Assembly (NCBI RefSeq): GCF_900176345.1
Contig: NZ_FWXU01000009.1
Coordinates: 62,001-126,000 of the forward strand
DNA: 64,000 nt
From: Rhizobium sp. RU36D
Lineage (GTDB): Bacteria; Pseudomonadota; Alphaproteobacteria; Rhizobiales; Rhizobiaceae
Direction of reading: 5' to 3'
The position numbers and the translations under genes are program-made. The notes beneath the pieces were generated by a model. It did no database searches, was not told the origin of the DNA, and saw only the letters and a program-made list of their open reading frames with translations. The first letter of the stretch is position 1. Every line of letters begins with the position of its first letter. This document shows, one piece after another, positions 46,403 to 57,133 of this stretch.

Positions 46403-46553
46403 CAGAGTCAGCCCTCCAGGGTGGATGATGTCAGGTCGGATCGGCCTGACATCTGAATCCTCTCTGGGACTAAACAAGCCGGGCAGGATGTAGACCGAAA
46501 ACTGATCACGTTTCGGCATCAGGCTCTGGCGATCATGTGAGGGCAGGGCATCG

Positions 46554-47939
46554 ATGTCAGTTTCGGCTGAAGCCAGTCGGCCGCCGGTTCCGGCGCGCGG
46601 AATCTGGGGGTGGATGTTGTTCGACTGGGCGGCACAGCCGTTTTTTACGGTCATCACCACCTTCATTTTCGGTCCTTATATCGTTACCCGGCTCACGGAA
46701 GATCATGCCGCGGGGCAGGCGGCTTGGAGCTATACGCTGACGATCTCTGGCATCGTCATCGCCATCCTGGCGCCAATCATGGGCTCGATCGCTGATGCCT
46801 CGGGGCGGCGCAAGCCCTGGATCGCCTTTTTCGCCGTCATCAAGATCCTCTCGCTGGCGGCTCTGTGGTATGCGGCGCCGGGCTCGAGCCTCGTCACCGC
46901 CATGATCCTGGTCGTCCTGGCGACCGTCGCCGCCGAGTTCTCCATCGTTTTCAACGATTCGATGATGCCGAGGTTGGTCGGTCCGCAAGAGGCCGGTCGC
47001 ATCTCCAATATCGCCTGGGGTCTGGGCTATCTCGGGGGCATGATCGTGCTGATCGCCGTCGTACTCTTCCTGGCCGGCAGTCCCGAAACCGGGAAGACGT
47101 TGATCGGCCTCGATCCGCTGTTCGGGCTCGATCCGGCCAAAGGCGAGGACGCCCGCGTGACGGGGCCGATCTCGGCGCTGTGGTATCTCGTCTTCATCCT
47201 GCCGATGTTCCTGTTCACGCCCGATCGCGGCGTCGGCATGCCGATCATCAGGGCGGTTGGAGCGGGATTGTCGGAACTCAAGGACACGCTGATCGATCTC
47301 AAGCAACGCAAAGGCACTCTGCGGTTTCTGATCGCGCGGATGATCTACCAGGACGGCGTCAACGGCCTGCTGGCCTTGGGCGGCGCCTTCGCCGCGGGCA
47401 TGTTTGCCTGGCAGACGGTCGAGCTTGGCGTCTTCGGCATCATCCTCAATGTCGTCGCCATCGGTGGCTGCCTCTATGCCAGCCGGCTGGACACACGACT
47501 GGGTTCAAAGCGCGTTGTCGTTATCAGCCTGGTCTGCCTCGTGGTCGCGACCTTCGGCATTGTATCGACCGGTCCCGGCTTCACCGCTTTCGGACTGATC
47601 CAACTGCCCACCGACGATGCAGGCGGGCTGTTCGGCACGGCGGCGGAAAAGGCCTATATTCTCTATGGCCTGCTGATTGGGGTGGCCTTCGGCCCGGTTC
47701 AGGCCTCGGCCCGCTCCTACATGGCGCTCAGCGTGCATCCTGATGAGGCCGGCCGCTATTTCGGCCTTTATGCCCTGTCAGGCCGCGCCACATCCTTCCT
47801 CGCGCCGCTCTCGGTTGCCGTGGTAACCTCGGCCACCGGCTCGGCCCGGCTCGGCATGATGACCCTGGCAGTTTTCCTTCTCGTCGGCCTGCTGCTGCTG
47901 ATCAAAACGCCTTATCCGGCAAACCAGCCAGTTGAATGA
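46554..47939 (+). CDS. MFS transporter, UMF1 family
   Basis: A 461-residue membrane protein with about 12 helices of the UMF1 (Atg22-like) branch of the major facilitator superfamily. The start GIWGWMLFDWAAQPFFTVITTFIFGPYI (about 15-42) and SGIVIAILAPIMGSIADASGRRKPW are recognisable, as is AFGPVQASARSYMALSVHPDEAGRYFGLYALSGRATSFLAPL near the end. Atg22 exports amino acids from fungal vacuoles; the bacterial substrate is unknown. The ATG at 46554 follows gcaggg. It lies downstream of gdhB (150 bp) and may share its transcript. Confidence 0.9.
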   Translation: MSVSAEASRPPVPARGIWGWMLFDWAAQPFFTVITTFIFGPYIVTRLTEDHAAGQAAWSYTLTISGIVIAILAPIMGSIADASGRRKPWIAFFAVIKILSLAALWYAAPGSSLVTAMILVVLATVAAEFSIVFNDSMMPRLVGPQEAGRISNIAWGLGYLGGMIVLIAVVLFLAGSPETGKTLIGLDPLFGLDPAKGEDARVTGPISALWYLVFILPMFLFTPDRGVGMPIIRAVGAGLSELKDTLIDLKQRKGTLRFLIARMIYQDGVNGLLALGGAFAAGMFAWQTVELGVFGIILNVVAIGGCLYASRLDTRLGSKRVVVISLVCLVVATFGIVSTGPGFTAFGLIQLPTDDAGGLFGTAAEKAYILYGLLIGVAFGPVQASARSYMALSVHPDEAGRYFGLYALSGRATSFLAPLSVAVVTSATGSARLGMMTLAVFLLVGLLLLIKTPYPANQPVE

Positions 47940-47943
47940 GAAA

Positions 47944-47964
47944 CGCCCCCGCGAGGCAGGGGCG
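47944..47964. terminator. Hairpin between converging MFS and purH genes
   Basis: A 6-bp stem cgcccc/ggggcg with a 9-nt loop in the 54-bp gap between two converging genes. It lacks a good T-tract, so it is only a candidate. Confidence 0.4.
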
Positions 47965-47993
47965 CCATCCACGACAGATATGAAATTCGCCGA

Positions 47994-49610
47994 TCAATGC
48001 CGGAAGTGACGGACGCCGGTGAAGACCATGGCAACGCCATGCTCATCGGCAGCGGCGATGACCTCAGCGTCGCGCATCGAGCCGCCGGGCTGGATGACGG
48101 CGGTGGCGCCGGCGGCGATCGCGGCGAGAAGGCCATCCGCAAAGGGATAGAAGGCCTCAGACGCGACGGCCGAACCCTTGGTCAGCGGCTCCGAGAGCCC
48201 GAGCGCCTTGGCTGCATCCTCGGCTTTCAGCGCCGCAATGCGAGCCGAATCGACGCGGCTCATCTGGCCTGCCCCGATGCCGGCGGTCTGGCCGTTCTTG
48301 GCATAGATGACCGCATTCGACTTCACGTGCTTGGCAATGCGGAAGGCAAACTTCATGTCTTCCAGCTCGGTTGCGGTCGGCGCGCGCTTCGTCACCACCT
48401 TGAGCTCGAGATCATCGACCATGACATTGTCACGGGACTGCACCAGCAGGCCGCCGGAGACGGTCTTGGCCGTGTAGCCCTTGGCCCGAGGGTCGGGCAG
48501 GGCGCCGGTCGTCAGCAGCCGCAGGTTCGGCTTGGCGGCAATGATCGCCTTGGCTTCGTCGGTGACGTCAGGAGCAATGATGACTTCGGTGAAGAGCTTG
48601 ATGACCTCGGTTGCCGTCGCCGCATCCAGCGTCTGGTTGAAGGCGACGATGCCGCCGAAGGCTGAGACGGAATCGCAAGCCAGCGCCCGCTCATAGGCCT
48701 GCAAAAGGGTAGCACCAGTGGCGACGCCGCAGGGGTTGGCATGCTTGATGATGGCGCAGGCCGGCGCCTGTTCCGGTGGGAATTCGGCCACCAGTTCGAA
48801 GGCCGCATCCGTGTCGTTGATGTTGTTATACGAGAGCTGCTTGCCCTGATGCAGCGTCGCGGTGGCGACCCCGGGGCGGTTTTCGCCGGTCACGTAGAAA
48901 CCGGCCGACTGGTGCGGGTTTTCGCCGTAGCGCATCTTCTCCTTGAGCGGCCCGCCGATCGCCCTGTAGTCCGGCACCTCGATCGACAAGGCCTCGGCGA
49001 ACCAGTTCGAAATGACAGCGTCATAGGCCGCGGTGCGGGCGAAGGCCTTGGCTGCAAATTTCTGGCGCAGGGCATAGGGCACCGAGCCATTGCCGGCCTC
49101 CAGGGCTGCGACCAGTTCGGCATAATCAGCGGGATCTGTGACGACAGTGACATAGGCATGATTTTTCGCCGAGGCGCGGATCATGGCAGGGCCGCCGATG
49201 TCGATATTCTCCACCGTCGTCGGATAGTCGCCGCCCGCCTTGCGGACCTGTTCGAACGGATAGAGGTTGATGACGGCGAGATCGATGGCCTCGATACCGT
49301 GTTCCTTCATCGCCGCCACATGCTCTTCGTCGTCACGGATCGACAGGAGGCCGCCATGGACATTGGGATGCAGCGTCTTGACCCGGCCGTCCATGATCTC
49401 AGGAAAACCAGTGACTTCGGACACGTCGGTGACGGGGATGCCGGCAGCCTTGATGGCACCATGGGTGCCGCCGGTGGAGAGGAGCCGCACACCGGCCTTG
49501 TGCAACGAGGCCGCCAGATCGACAATGCCCGCCTTGTCGGACACCGACAGCAGGGCCGTCCTGATCCTTACCAAGTCGGGGGCGGGTATCTTCTTCGAAA
49601 CGACGGCCAT
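47994..49610 (-). CDS. purH: Bifunctional AICAR transformylase/IMP cyclohydrolase PurH
   Basis: Last two steps of IMP synthesis, 538 residues. The N-terminal MGS-like cyclohydrolase domain has [57 protein letters not shown] (about 41-78) and [16 protein letters not shown]. The transformylase domain has [13 protein letters not shown], the catalytic KHANPCGVA and SDAFFPF-like [11 protein letters not shown]. The start at 49610 follows ggagacagatc. It lies 131 bp downstream of the heparinase-family gene on the same strand, an order seen in other rhizobia. Confidence 0.97.
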   Translation of the reverse strand: MAVVSKKIPAPDLVRIRTALLSVSDKAGIVDLAASLHKAGVRLLSTGGTHGAIKAAGIPVTDVSEVTGFPEIMDGRVKTLHPNVHGGLLSIRDDEEHVAAMKEHGIEAIDLAVINLYPFEQVRKAGGDYPTTVENIDIGGPAMIRASAKNHAYVTVVTDPADYAELVAALEAGNGSVPYALRQKFAAKAFARTAAYDAVISNWFAEALSIEVPDYRAIGGPLKEKMRYGENPHQSAGFYVTGENRPGVATATLHQGKQLSYNNINDTDAAFELVAEFPPEQAPACAIIKHANPCGVATGATLLQAYERALACDSVSAFGGIVAFNQTLDAATATEVIKLFTEVIIAPDVTDEAKAIIAAKPNLRLLTTGALPDPRAKGYTAKTVSGGLLVQSRDNVMVDDLELKVVTKRAPTATELEDMKFAFRIAKHVKSNAVIYAKNGQTAGIGAGQMSRVDSARIAALKAEDAAKALGLSEPLTKGSAVASEAFYPFADGLLAAIAAGATAVIQPGGSMRDAEVIAAADEHGVAMVFTGVRHFRH

Positions 49611-49741
49611 GATCTGTCTCCGGTTTTGGGGGCGGGCGCCGGACAAGCCGGCACGGGCTCTTTGGCCCGCCGCCTAGCACAGCTTGGGGCACGGGGAAAC
49701 AGGCCGTGATGCAAAACAGCCCTTTGAGGCCGGCCGGTGGG

Positions 49742-51421
49742 TTAGGCGTGATGGATCAACGACCAGCGGATCTCAGGTCCGGAGAAGCGCACCGCGATCT
49801 GCTCCGAGGCGCGGACGCCGGCGACATCGGCGAAGAACACATCCTCCTCGATATCGAGCGTTCCACCGGACACGCTGAAATCCCAGCTTTCGCCATCCGT
49901 CGCCATCATGCGCACCTTATGGCGATCGAACTGCTCGAGCACGATGGCCGGATGCACATGGAACCGCGCGACCGCCTCGACCGGCGGCGGACCATCGAGA
50001 GCCTGTCCGGAGGCCTTCAGCAGGAGATCCCGACCCAGGATCTTCTTGCCATAGGGTGCTAGCCGCAGCTCACGCTCATGGATCAACCCGAACTGTTTGA
50101 CATAGCCCTCGTGCCGCGCGCGCAGGGCGTCGCAGCCATCCGGCAGCACCTCCCGGGCATCCGTGACCTCGAAAGGCGGGCTGGCAAGGACAGGCCCAAG
50201 AAAGCCCGACTGCGAGATGCGACAGATCGAGGTATCGCCAAGGGTGACGGTGGAATGGGCTGCCGTGGCCCGGGACATCTGCCGCAGCTTTTCACCCGCA
50301 TAACGCGGCACGCCTGAGTTGATGATGAAATGATTGCGGCCCGACGACAGCTCGAAGGCGAGGCATCCGGCATGATGGGTGCGCGACATATCCACCGAAG
50401 GCGCGCTGCCGGTATCCATGATGACAACCGTATTGCCTTGGGAGAGGCGATGATAGCGGCCATGGGGCAGGGACTTGAACGGCTGGCCGGCACTTTCGTC
50501 ATACCGCAGCACCGCCATCAACTCGTTCGCCAGCGTCGATGTCGCTCCGTTGAACAAAGCGAGATCGCCATTCTGGTGCCTGAAGAAGCGCAGCGCCGGA
50601 TACATCCGGTCGATCGCCGGGATGAGCTTCGACGGAACGTCATGGCCGAGATTGATATAGGTCTGCCTGAGCGGCAAAAGATCAAACAGAAGCTCGACCG
50701 AAGCCTGGGGATTGCGCGAGGCATGGGTTCCATCGCCCAGGATCTGCCGCTCGATCTCGAAATCCAGGTCGCGCGCGGCGCGGCGGATCGTCGTCGCCGA
50801 GGTCGACATCGAGACCGAGGCCATGGCAAGAGCGATGCGCACACGAAACCGCGGAAGGCCGTCGGGCGCATAGGCTGAGACATGCCGGAGATAGCGTACT
50901 TGAAGGGAAAGGCTCTTCAGGAACCGCCTATAGAAACCGTTTTCGCTGTCTTGCAGCACCACGGGCGAGTGGGAAAGCCAGGCGATGACACGCTGGGCGA
51001 TCACGTCAGGCTCCCAGGCGATGCCGTGAATGCGGGAGCCATGACGGCTGATCCAGTCATCGACGACAGCGCGAGCATGGGCGCAGGCCGCATCCGTCTT
51101 CGCCGCCCTGATATGCCGCAGCCAGCCGAACGCGTGCAGCCGGACCGCAAACAGCCGTGTCGGCAATTCCTGCGAAAAGGGCGAACTGTCGCCGCATTCC
51201 ACCACCCGGCCGGCAAGTGGAAACCGCCCCTGAAGAATTTCTTCGGCAACGAAGGTGTCCGTGGCCCGGAGGTCGGTGGGCGCCACGATCAGGCGCGCCA
51301 GCGTTCCGCCGGAAAAGCGGAAAGCCGAGACATGTCCCACTGCGATCTTGCGCGATATCCTCCGCCACGCCTCACGGAGGTAGAGATAACCAAGTCGTCG
51401 CCGTTCCGTGATCCGCATCAT
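49742..51421 (-). CDS. Heparinase II/III family protein
   Basis: About 560 residues with the alginate-lyase-like alpha/alpha toroid and the heparinase II/III beta-sandwich domain. Typical elements are the N-terminal helical part (RYLRHVSAYAPDGLPRFRVRIALAMASVSMS at about 190-220) and, later, NTVVIMDTGSAPSVDMSRTHHAGCLAFELSSGRNHFIINSGVPRYAG (about 325-372), then AHSTVTLGDTSIC. No signal peptide is visible, unlike secreted lyases. The substrate in rhizobia is unknown; a role in surface or peptidoglycan-linked polysaccharide is conceivable. The gene lies between rsmB and purH on the same strand, a conserved neighbourhood in relatives. Confidence 0.88.
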   Translation of the reverse strand: MMRITERRRLGYLYLREAWRRISRKIAVGHVSAFRFSGGTLARLIVAPTDLRATDTFVAEEILQGRFPLAGRVVECGDSSPFSQELPTRLFAVRLHAFGWLRHIRAAKTDAACAHARAVVDDWISRHGSRIHGIAWEPDVIAQRVIAWLSHSPVVLQDSENGFYRRFLKSLSLQVRYLRHVSAYAPDGLPRFRVRIALAMASVSMSTSATTIRRAARDLDFEIERQILGDGTHASRNPQASVELLFDLLPLRQTYINLGHDVPSKLIPAIDRMYPALRFFRHQNGDLALFNGATSTLANELMAVLRYDESAGQPFKSLPHGRYHRLSQGNTVVIMDTGSAPSVDMSRTHHAGCLAFELSSGRNHFIINSGVPRYAGEKLRQMSRATAAHSTVTLGDTSICRISQSGFLGPVLASPPFEVTDAREVLPDGCDALRARHEGYVKQFGLIHERELRLAPYGKKILGRDLLLKASGQALDGPPPVEAVARFHVHPAIVLEQFDRHKVRMMATDGESWDFSVSGGTLDIEEDVFFADVAGVRASEQIAVRFSGPEIRWSLIHHA

Positions 51422-51645
51422 ATTTCCGTGCAAGCGCAGGCCAGCGCCGCCCGGCCGAACGACCGGAGGGATGCCGCCCCCTCCCGACAGCAGCTCAAAA
51501 ACCCGAATCAGCAGGCTTTCCGATTACCGCCGGCAATCAGGCCTCTCCGCCTGACGAATCAAGAGTTTTTTGAAACCGCCATCGCAATATCCGAACAAGC
51601 GAATATCAGATTATGCATTTGGTAACAAAGGCTATGAATATTTCA

Positions 51646-53040
51646 TTAACCCTTGCTAATCAAACAGGCATAGAAACCGTCAAGACCGCCGGAGACCCCA
51701 TCCCGCGCGCCGAGCATGGCGGGCGTGGTGCGGATTTCGCCGAGCGGCGTGACGGCCTCTTCAAGACCGGGCAAAGCGTCGGGCGCAATCGGCACGCGGC
51801 GCAGATCGGGATTGGCAGCCAGAATGCTGGCGACGACATCCTCGCCTTCCGCCGGATCAAGCGAGCAGTTCGAGAAGACCAATTGGCCACCCGGCGCCAG
51901 CAGCGTTACCGCATGGGCCAGCAACTCCTCCTGAACCTTGGCAAGCTTGGCGATATCATCGGGACCCTTGGTCCAGAGAACGTCGGGATGGCGGCGCGTG
52001 GTGCCCGTCGAGGAGCAGGGGGCATCGAGCAGGATGGCGTCGAACAGTTCCGCGGGCTTGAAATCCCGGAGATTGGCCTTGACGCACTGGGCCGAAAGAC
52101 CGAGCCGCTGCAAGTTTCCCTGCAGCCTTGCAAGGCGATTGGCCGATTGTTCGACGGCGGTCACCTCTGCACCCAGCAGAATAAGCTGTGCGGTCTTGCC
52201 GCCCGGGGCGGCACACAGATCGGCGGCGCGCTTGCCGGCGAGACCGTGGAACAGCCGGGCAGGGATCGCCGCGGCGGCATCCTGCACCCACCATTCGCCA
52301 GCCTCGAAGCCTTCAAGCGTCGAGACCGCGCCCTTGAAGTCACGAAGGCGCACCCCGCCGGTGGGAAGGACGACACCATTGAGAGTCTCTGCCCAGCGGG
52401 CGGGATCTGACTTCACCGTCAGGTCTATCGACGCAGGCGACAGCAAGGCTTCGCCGATCGCATGGGCGGCTTTCTCGCCATAGACGGCCTTGAGCCTGCT
52501 ATCGAACCATTCCGGCACGCAGCTTATATCGGCCGCCCACTCCAGGAGGTCCTTCTTTTCCCGGCCAACGCGCCGCAGGATGGCATTGACCACTTTGGAA
52601 AAGCGCCGGCTGCGCGGATCGCGATTGGCCTGTTCAACCGCGAGATCGACGGCGGAGTGATCCGGTATGTCGAGATAGATCATCTGCGCGGCGGCCACGA
52701 CCAGCAAGTGCTGCAGGGAGCGTGCGCCCTCCGGCAGTGGCGTGTCCAGGAGAGCCGAAATCATCGCCTCGATGCGCGGCAAGTGGCGTAGCGCGCTGTT
52801 CAGGATCGCCCGCACCAGGGCACGATCCGCATCCGACAGGGCCGTATAGCTTGGGTTGCCATGCTCGGCATCCAGCATGCCATCGAGCGAAGTCTTGCGG
52901 TCCACGACGGCCGAGAGGATCTTGGTCGCCGCGATCCGGGCCGCCAGGCCCGGCTTGAAGGGCTCCTGATCACGGGGGGCGGAGCCGTTTTGGGGCCTGG
53001 GCCGGGTTTTGCCGGCTGCGCCCTTATGCTTTTCGTTCAA
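51646..53040 (-). CDS. rsmB: 16S rRNA (cytosine-5) methyltransferase RsmB-like
   Basis: RNA m5C methyltransferase of 464 residues. The NusB-like N-terminal domain (about 30-165) includes [18 protein letters not shown] and [34 protein letters not shown] (positions about 130-163). The SAM domain has [34 protein letters not shown] (catalytic PC motif region) and the second active-site cysteine in [13 protein letters not shown]. The start is the TTG at 53040, overlapping the htpX stop by four bases; no ATG is available before residue 56. Coupled translation with htpX is expected. Confidence 0.93.
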   Translation of the reverse strand: MNEKHKGAAGKTRPRPQNGSAPRDQEPFKPGLAARIAATKILSAVVDRKTSLDGMLDAEHGNPSYTALSDADRALVRAILNSALRHLPRIEAMISALLDTPLPEGARSLQHLLVVAAAQMIYLDIPDHSAVDLAVEQANRDPRSRRFSKVVNAILRRVGREKKDLLEWAADISCVPEWFDSRLKAVYGEKAAHAIGEALLSPASIDLTVKSDPARWAETLNGVVLPTGGVRLRDFKGAVSTLEGFEAGEWWVQDAAAAIPARLFHGLAGKRAADLCAAPGGKTAQLILLGAEVTAVEQSANRLARLQGNLQRLGLSAQCVKANLRDFKPAELFDAILLDAPCSSTGTTRRHPDVLWTKGPDDIAKLAKVQEELLAHAVTLLAPGGQLVFSNCSLDPAEGEDVVASILAANPDLRRVPIAPDALPGLEEAVTPLGEIRTTPAMLGARDGVSGGLDGFYACLISKG

Positions 53041-54023
53041 GACCAGGGACCTTTACGCGGTTGAGAGCCATCGCGGCCCCAGCCGGTGTCGGGCACAGAC
53101 CGCGTTTTGCGCGCGGGCTTAGCAGTTTGCTGCGGTTCCGTCGATCCCTGTCCGAAGCCGGGCGAGGCCGGGCGGAACTCAGCCGCCAGGCGCTGCAGGG
53201 CGTCGATGCGGTTCTGCGTGTTCGGATGGGTCGAAAACAGGTTGTCCATCCGCTCGCCACTCAGGGGATTGATGATGAACATATGGGCGGTCGCGGGATT
53301 GCGCTCGGCATCGTTGTTATGGATGACCTGGGCATCTCCGGCGATCTTGGCAAGCGCCGAGGCCAGCCAGATCGGATTGCCGCAGATCTCAGCACCGCGA
53401 CGGTCTGCCGAATATTCACGCGTGCGGCTGATGGCCATCTGCACCAGCATGGCGGCCAGCGGCGCCACGATCATGGCCACGAGCACGCCGATGAAGCCCA
53501 GGGGATTGTTGTTGTTTTCCCGGTTGCCGCCGAACAGGAAGGCGAAATTGCCGAGCATGGAGATGGCACCGGCAAGCGCTGCGGTCACCGTCATCGTCAG
53601 GGTGTCGCGATGCTCGATATGGGCCAGTTCATGGGCCATGACGCCCGCGACCTCCTCCGGGCTCAGCCGGTTGAGAAGCCCCGTGGAGGCGGCCACCGCG
53701 GCGTTCTGCGGATTGCGCCCGGTGGCGAAGGCATTGGGCTGCGGGCTGTCGAAGATGTAGACCCGGGGCATCGGCAGACCGGCATTAGCCGCGAGATCGC
53801 GCACCATGCGGAAGAACTCCGGCGCGTTGCGCTCATCCACTTCCTGGGCCCGATAGGCCGACAGCACCATCTTGTCGGAGTTCCAATAGGAAAAAAAGTT
53901 CATGGCCGCGGCCACGAGAAAGGCGATCATCATGCCGCCCCGACCGCCGAGGAGAAAGCCGACGCCCATGAAGAGGGCAGTCATGAAGGCAAGCAACATG
54001 GCAGTCCGCATGAAGTTCATCAT
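53037..54023 (-). CDS. htpX: Heat-shock metalloprotease HtpX
   Basis: Inner-membrane zinc endopeptidase for quality control of membrane proteins, 328 residues. Two N-terminal helices ([21 protein letters not shown] and [17 protein letters not shown]) precede [18 protein letters not shown], the zinc motif [12 protein letters not shown], two further helices, and the third-ligand region [15 protein letters not shown]. The C-terminal tail after residue about 280 is Pro/Gln-rich and variable. The ATG at 54023 follows cggagagat. It leads the htpX-rsmB pair and is divergent from the DUF1674 gene. Confidence 0.96.
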   Translation of the reverse strand: MMNFMRTAMLLAFMTALFMGVGFLLGGRGGMMIAFLVAAAMNFFSYWNSDKMVLSAYRAQEVDERNAPEFFRMVRDLAANAGLPMPRVYIFDSPQPNAFATGRNPQNAAVAASTGLLNRLSPEEVAGVMAHELAHIEHRDTLTMTVTAALAGAISMLGNFAFLFGGNRENNNNPLGFIGVLVAMIVAPLAAMLVQMAISRTREYSADRRGAEICGNPIWLASALAKIAGDAQVIHNNDAERNPATAHMFIINPLSGERMDNLFSTHPNTQNRIDALQRLAAEFRPASPGFGQGSTEPQQTAKPARKTRSVPDTGWGRDGSQPRKGPWS

Positions 54024-54134
54024 ATCTCTCCGTCAGAGGGTGCAATTTCCGCGACCAAGGTTTAAATCCCGGTCTGGCTGCCCTATGATTTAAAAAGCAG
54101 ACAGCCTGTTTTCAATGATCAGCGGAATGAATCC

Positions 54135-54365
54135 ATGAGCTCGGAGCAGAATGAAGGCCTCAACGCCACCGATATCGCCAATGACAACATCGTTGGCGCG
54201 CCGCGGGCGCTGAGCCCGGCCGCAAAGCGTGCGCTGGCCGAGGCCGAGGAGCGTCGTCGCCAGGCCCAGGAAGTCGAGCCTGCCCCCGAAGTGGGAGGCC
54301 GCGGCGGCAAGGATCCTGCCCGCTTTGGCGACTGGGAAATCAAGGGCCGCGCGATCGATTTCTGA
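54135..54365 (+). CDS. DUF1674 protein, SdhAF4-like succinate dehydrogenase assembly factor
   Basis: A 76-residue protein. The conserved C-terminus GGKDPARFGDWEIKGRAIDF is the DUF1674 signature shared with mitochondrial SDHAF4/Sdh8, which binds flavinylated SdhA before assembly. The N-terminal half is charged and variable. Function in bacteria is inferred from the mitochondrial relative. It is divergent from htpX and only 53 bp from the next gene on the same strand. Confidence 0.88.
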   Translation: MSSEQNEGLNATDIANDNIVGAPRALSPAAKRALAEAEERRRQAQEVEPAPEVGGRGGKDPARFGDWEIKGRAIDF

Positions 54366-54418
54366 CACCAGAACAAATTCCTATTGTTCTTTCGTGATTG
54401 ACGGAATATATTCCTTAT

Positions 54419-54871
54419 ATGTTCGCTCGATCACTCGCCGCTATCGCCATATTCGCCTTGGTGCCGCTGACGGCAGCCGCCGCGGAGGCCGCGTCTCGGC
54501 ATATCGCCGGCCCGGTTGCGGCCGATCTCATCAGGGTCATCGACGGCGACACCTTGCTGGTTTCCGCCGCGCCCTGGCCCGATCACCGCGTGACCACCTA
54601 TGTCCGGCTGCGCGGGATCGATGCGCCGGAACTCAAATCCAAGTGTCCCTCCATTCGCCGTGCCGCGGCTGAGGCGCAGGAGGCCCTGGAAGCTATGGTG
54701 GGTGACGGCTCGTCCTTGCTGCTGGAGGATATATCCGGCGACAAATATTACGGCCGGGTGCTGGCGCGCGTGGTTCTAGCCGATGGTACCGACCCGGCAG
54801 ACGCTTTGCTCGCGGAGGGGCTGGTCGATCCGTATGCGGGCGGCAGGAAGGCGAAACACACCTGCAACTGA
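54419..54871 (+). CDS. Secreted thermonuclease-family (SNase-like) protein
   Basis: A 150-residue protein with a signal peptide (ARSLAAIAIFALVPLTAAAAEA) and a staphylococcal-nuclease fold. VIDGDTLLV carries the calcium-binding aspartates, VRLRGIDAPEL the first catalytic arginine with the glutamate, and KYYGRVLARVVL the second arginine. LLAEGLVDPYAGG closes the domain. It likely degrades nucleic acid in the periplasm or outside. The ribosome site is poor at both the ATG at 54419 and an in-frame TTG at 54398, so the start is uncertain and translation may be weak. Confidence 0.87.
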   Translation: MFARSLAAIAIFALVPLTAAAAEAASRHIAGPVAADLIRVIDGDTLLVSAAPWPDHRVTTYVRLRGIDAPELKSKCPSIRRAAAEAQEALEAMVGDGSSLLLEDISGDKYYGRVLARVVLADGTDPADALLAEGLVDPYAGGRKAKHTCN

Positions 54872-54887
54872 CGCAAAGCCCGAGCAT

Positions 54888-54920
54888 AAAAAAACCTCCC
54901 GCCGGCTAAGCGACGGGAGG
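54888..54920. terminator. Terminator between the nuclease gene and acs
   Basis: The stem cctcccg (54895-54901)/cgggagg (54914-54920) is followed on the minus strand by seven Ts (54888-54894), so it mainly serves acs. It may also end the converging nuclease transcript. Confidence 0.85.
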
Positions 54921-54947
54921 CTTTCAACGGCATATTTCAGCCTGATG

Positions 54948-56900
54948 TCACGCCGCCTTGTTCTGGCGGTTGGCAATGAGGTCCTCGACCACGGCCGGAT
55001 CCGCCAGCGTGGAGGTATCGCCCAGTGCTCCAAAATCGTCCTCGGCGATCTTGCGCAGGATGCGGCGCATGATCTTGCCGGAGCGGGTCTTGGGCAGGCC
55101 TGGCGCAAACTGGATCTTGTCCGGGCTTGCGATCGGGCCGATCTCATTGCGTACATGCTTGACGAGCTGCTGACGCAATTCGTCCGTGCCTTCATGACCC
55201 GACATCAGGGTGACATAGCAATAGATTCCCTGGCCCTTGATGTTGTGCGGATAGCCGACAACAGCGGCTTCCGACACAAGCTCGTGCGACACCAGCGCCG
55301 ATTCGACTTCCGCGGTGCCGAGTCGATGGCCTGACACGTTAAGCACGTCATCCACGCGACCGGTGATCCAGTAGTAGCCATCCTCATCCCGACGGCAGCC
55401 GTCACCGGTGAAATATTTCCCCTTATAGGTGGAGAAATAGGTCTGGATGAAGCGCTCGTGATCGCCATAGACGGTGCGCATCTGGCCGGGCCAGCTGTCG
55501 GTAATGCAGAGATTGCCGTCGGCAGGCCCATCGAGCACATTGCCCTCGTTATCGACGAGCTCTGGCTTGACGCCGAAGAAGGGTCGCGTGGCCGAGCCAG
55601 GCTTGAGGTCGGTTGCGCCCGGAAGCGGCGTGATCAGGATGCCGCCGGTTTCCGTCTGCCACCAGGTATCGACGATCGGGCAGCGCTTGTCGCCGACCAC
55701 ATTGTAATACCATTCCCAGGCTTCCGGGTTGATCGGCTCGCCGACCGAGCCGAGGAGACGCAGGCTTGACCGGGCCGAGCGGGTGACGAATTCGTCCCCG
55801 GCGCCCATCAGCGCGCGAATGGCCGTCGGCGCGGTATAGAAGACGTTGACATTGTGCTTGTCGATTACTTCCCAGAAGCGTCCCTGATCCGGGAAATTCG
55901 GCACGCCCTCGAACATCAGCGTGGTAGCGCAATTCGCGAGCGGGCCATAGACGATGTAGGAATGGCCGGTGACCCAGCCGACATCGGCCGTGCACCAGTA
56001 GATCTCGCCATCCTTGTAGTCGAACACATATTCATGGGTCATCGACGCATAGACGAGATAGCCGCCCGTGGTATGCAGCACGCCCTTCGGCTTGCCGGTG
56101 GAGCCCGAGGTGTAGAGGATGAACAGCGGATCTTCCGCTCTCATCTTCACCGGCTCGCAATGGCCCTTCACGCTGGCGATTTCCTGGTGATACCAGAGGT
56201 CGCGGCCGGGCGCCCAGTTGGTCTTGCCGCCGGTGCGGCGCACCACCAGCACGTTGTTGACCGTCACATACTGGCGCGCGGCGATGTGGATAGCCTTGTC
56301 GGTGTTTTCCTTGAGCGGCACCGGCTTGCCGCCGCGCAGGCCCTCGTCGCAGGTGATGACGAAGGTAGACTGGCAGTCGACGATGCGCCCGGCAAGTGCC
56401 TCCGGCGAGAAGCCGCCAAAGACCACCGAATGCACCGCGCCGATGCGGGCGCAAGCGAGCATGGCATAGGCCGCTTCCGGAATCATCGGCATGTAGATGG
56501 TGACGCGGTCACCCTTCTTGACGCCGTGCTTCTTCAGCACGTTGGCCAGGCGACAAACCTGATCATAGAGCTGGTTATAGGTGATCTTCTTGTCGATATA
56601 GGGGTTGTCGCCTTCCCAGATGATGGCGGTGCGCTCGCCATGGGTCTTCAGGTGACGGTCGATGCAATTGTAGGAGACATTGGTCAGGCCGTCTTCAAAC
56701 CACTTGATCGAGACCTTGCCCTTGAAGGACGTGTTCTTGACCTTGGTATAGGGTTTGAACCAGTCGATGCGCTTGCCATGCTTATCCCAGAACCTTTCGG
56801 GATCCTCGACGCTCTCCTTGTACCACTTCTGGTACTTTTCATTATCGATCAAAGCGCGGGTCTTCGCCGATTTCAATACGGGATAGGTTTTGGCCGACAT
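54948..56900 (-). CDS. acs: Acetyl-CoA synthetase Acs
   Basis: AMP-forming acetate-CoA ligase, 650 residues. The ATG at 56900 has a strong gaggaggag site. Motifs: [18 protein letters not shown] (ATP loop), the acetate pocket with [15 protein letters not shown] and WWQTETGG (tryptophan limiting the pocket to acetate), [17 protein letters not shown] and the C-terminal [14 protein letters not shown]. The lysine of that last motif (near residue 611) is the regulatory acetylation site in the family. It is divergent from trcR. The paralogue prpE lies 1.4 kb away. Confidence 0.96.
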   Translation of the reverse strand: MSAKTYPVLKSAKTRALIDNEKYQKWYKESVEDPERFWDKHGKRIDWFKPYTKVKNTSFKGKVSIKWFEDGLTNVSYNCIDRHLKTHGERTAIIWEGDNPYIDKKITYNQLYDQVCRLANVLKKHGVKKGDRVTIYMPMIPEAAYAMLACARIGAVHSVVFGGFSPEALAGRIVDCQSTFVITCDEGLRGGKPVPLKENTDKAIHIAARQYVTVNNVLVVRRTGGKTNWAPGRDLWYHQEIASVKGHCEPVKMRAEDPLFILYTSGSTGKPKGVLHTTGGYLVYASMTHEYVFDYKDGEIYWCTADVGWVTGHSYIVYGPLANCATTLMFEGVPNFPDQGRFWEVIDKHNVNVFYTAPTAIRALMGAGDEFVTRSARSSLRLLGSVGEPINPEAWEWYYNVVGDKRCPIVDTWWQTETGGILITPLPGATDLKPGSATRPFFGVKPELVDNEGNVLDGPADGNLCITDSWPGQMRTVYGDHERFIQTYFSTYKGKYFTGDGCRRDEDGYYWITGRVDDVLNVSGHRLGTAEVESALVSHELVSEAAVVGYPHNIKGQGIYCYVTLMSGHEGTDELRQQLVKHVRNEIGPIASPDKIQFAPGLPKTRSGKIMRRILRKIAEDDFGALGDTSTLADPAVVEDLIANRQNKAA

Positions 56901-57133
56901 GATCTCCTCCTCATGTTGTGGCGCTGCTACTCCATCGAGCGTGGTGTCTACGCCCGGTCGTCGGCGCATTCTTAGCAGGTCACGCGCGTGCAGCAATTAG
57001 ACAAAGGTCATTTCGAACTTGCCGAATTGCAATTGCAAGCCTTTGCCGCTATAAGGCCTCATATTTCCCGGAAATTGTGGTATTACCCCACGTCCCGCGG
57101 CCTCCGGCGCGGACAGAGAAGGACTGTAACTTC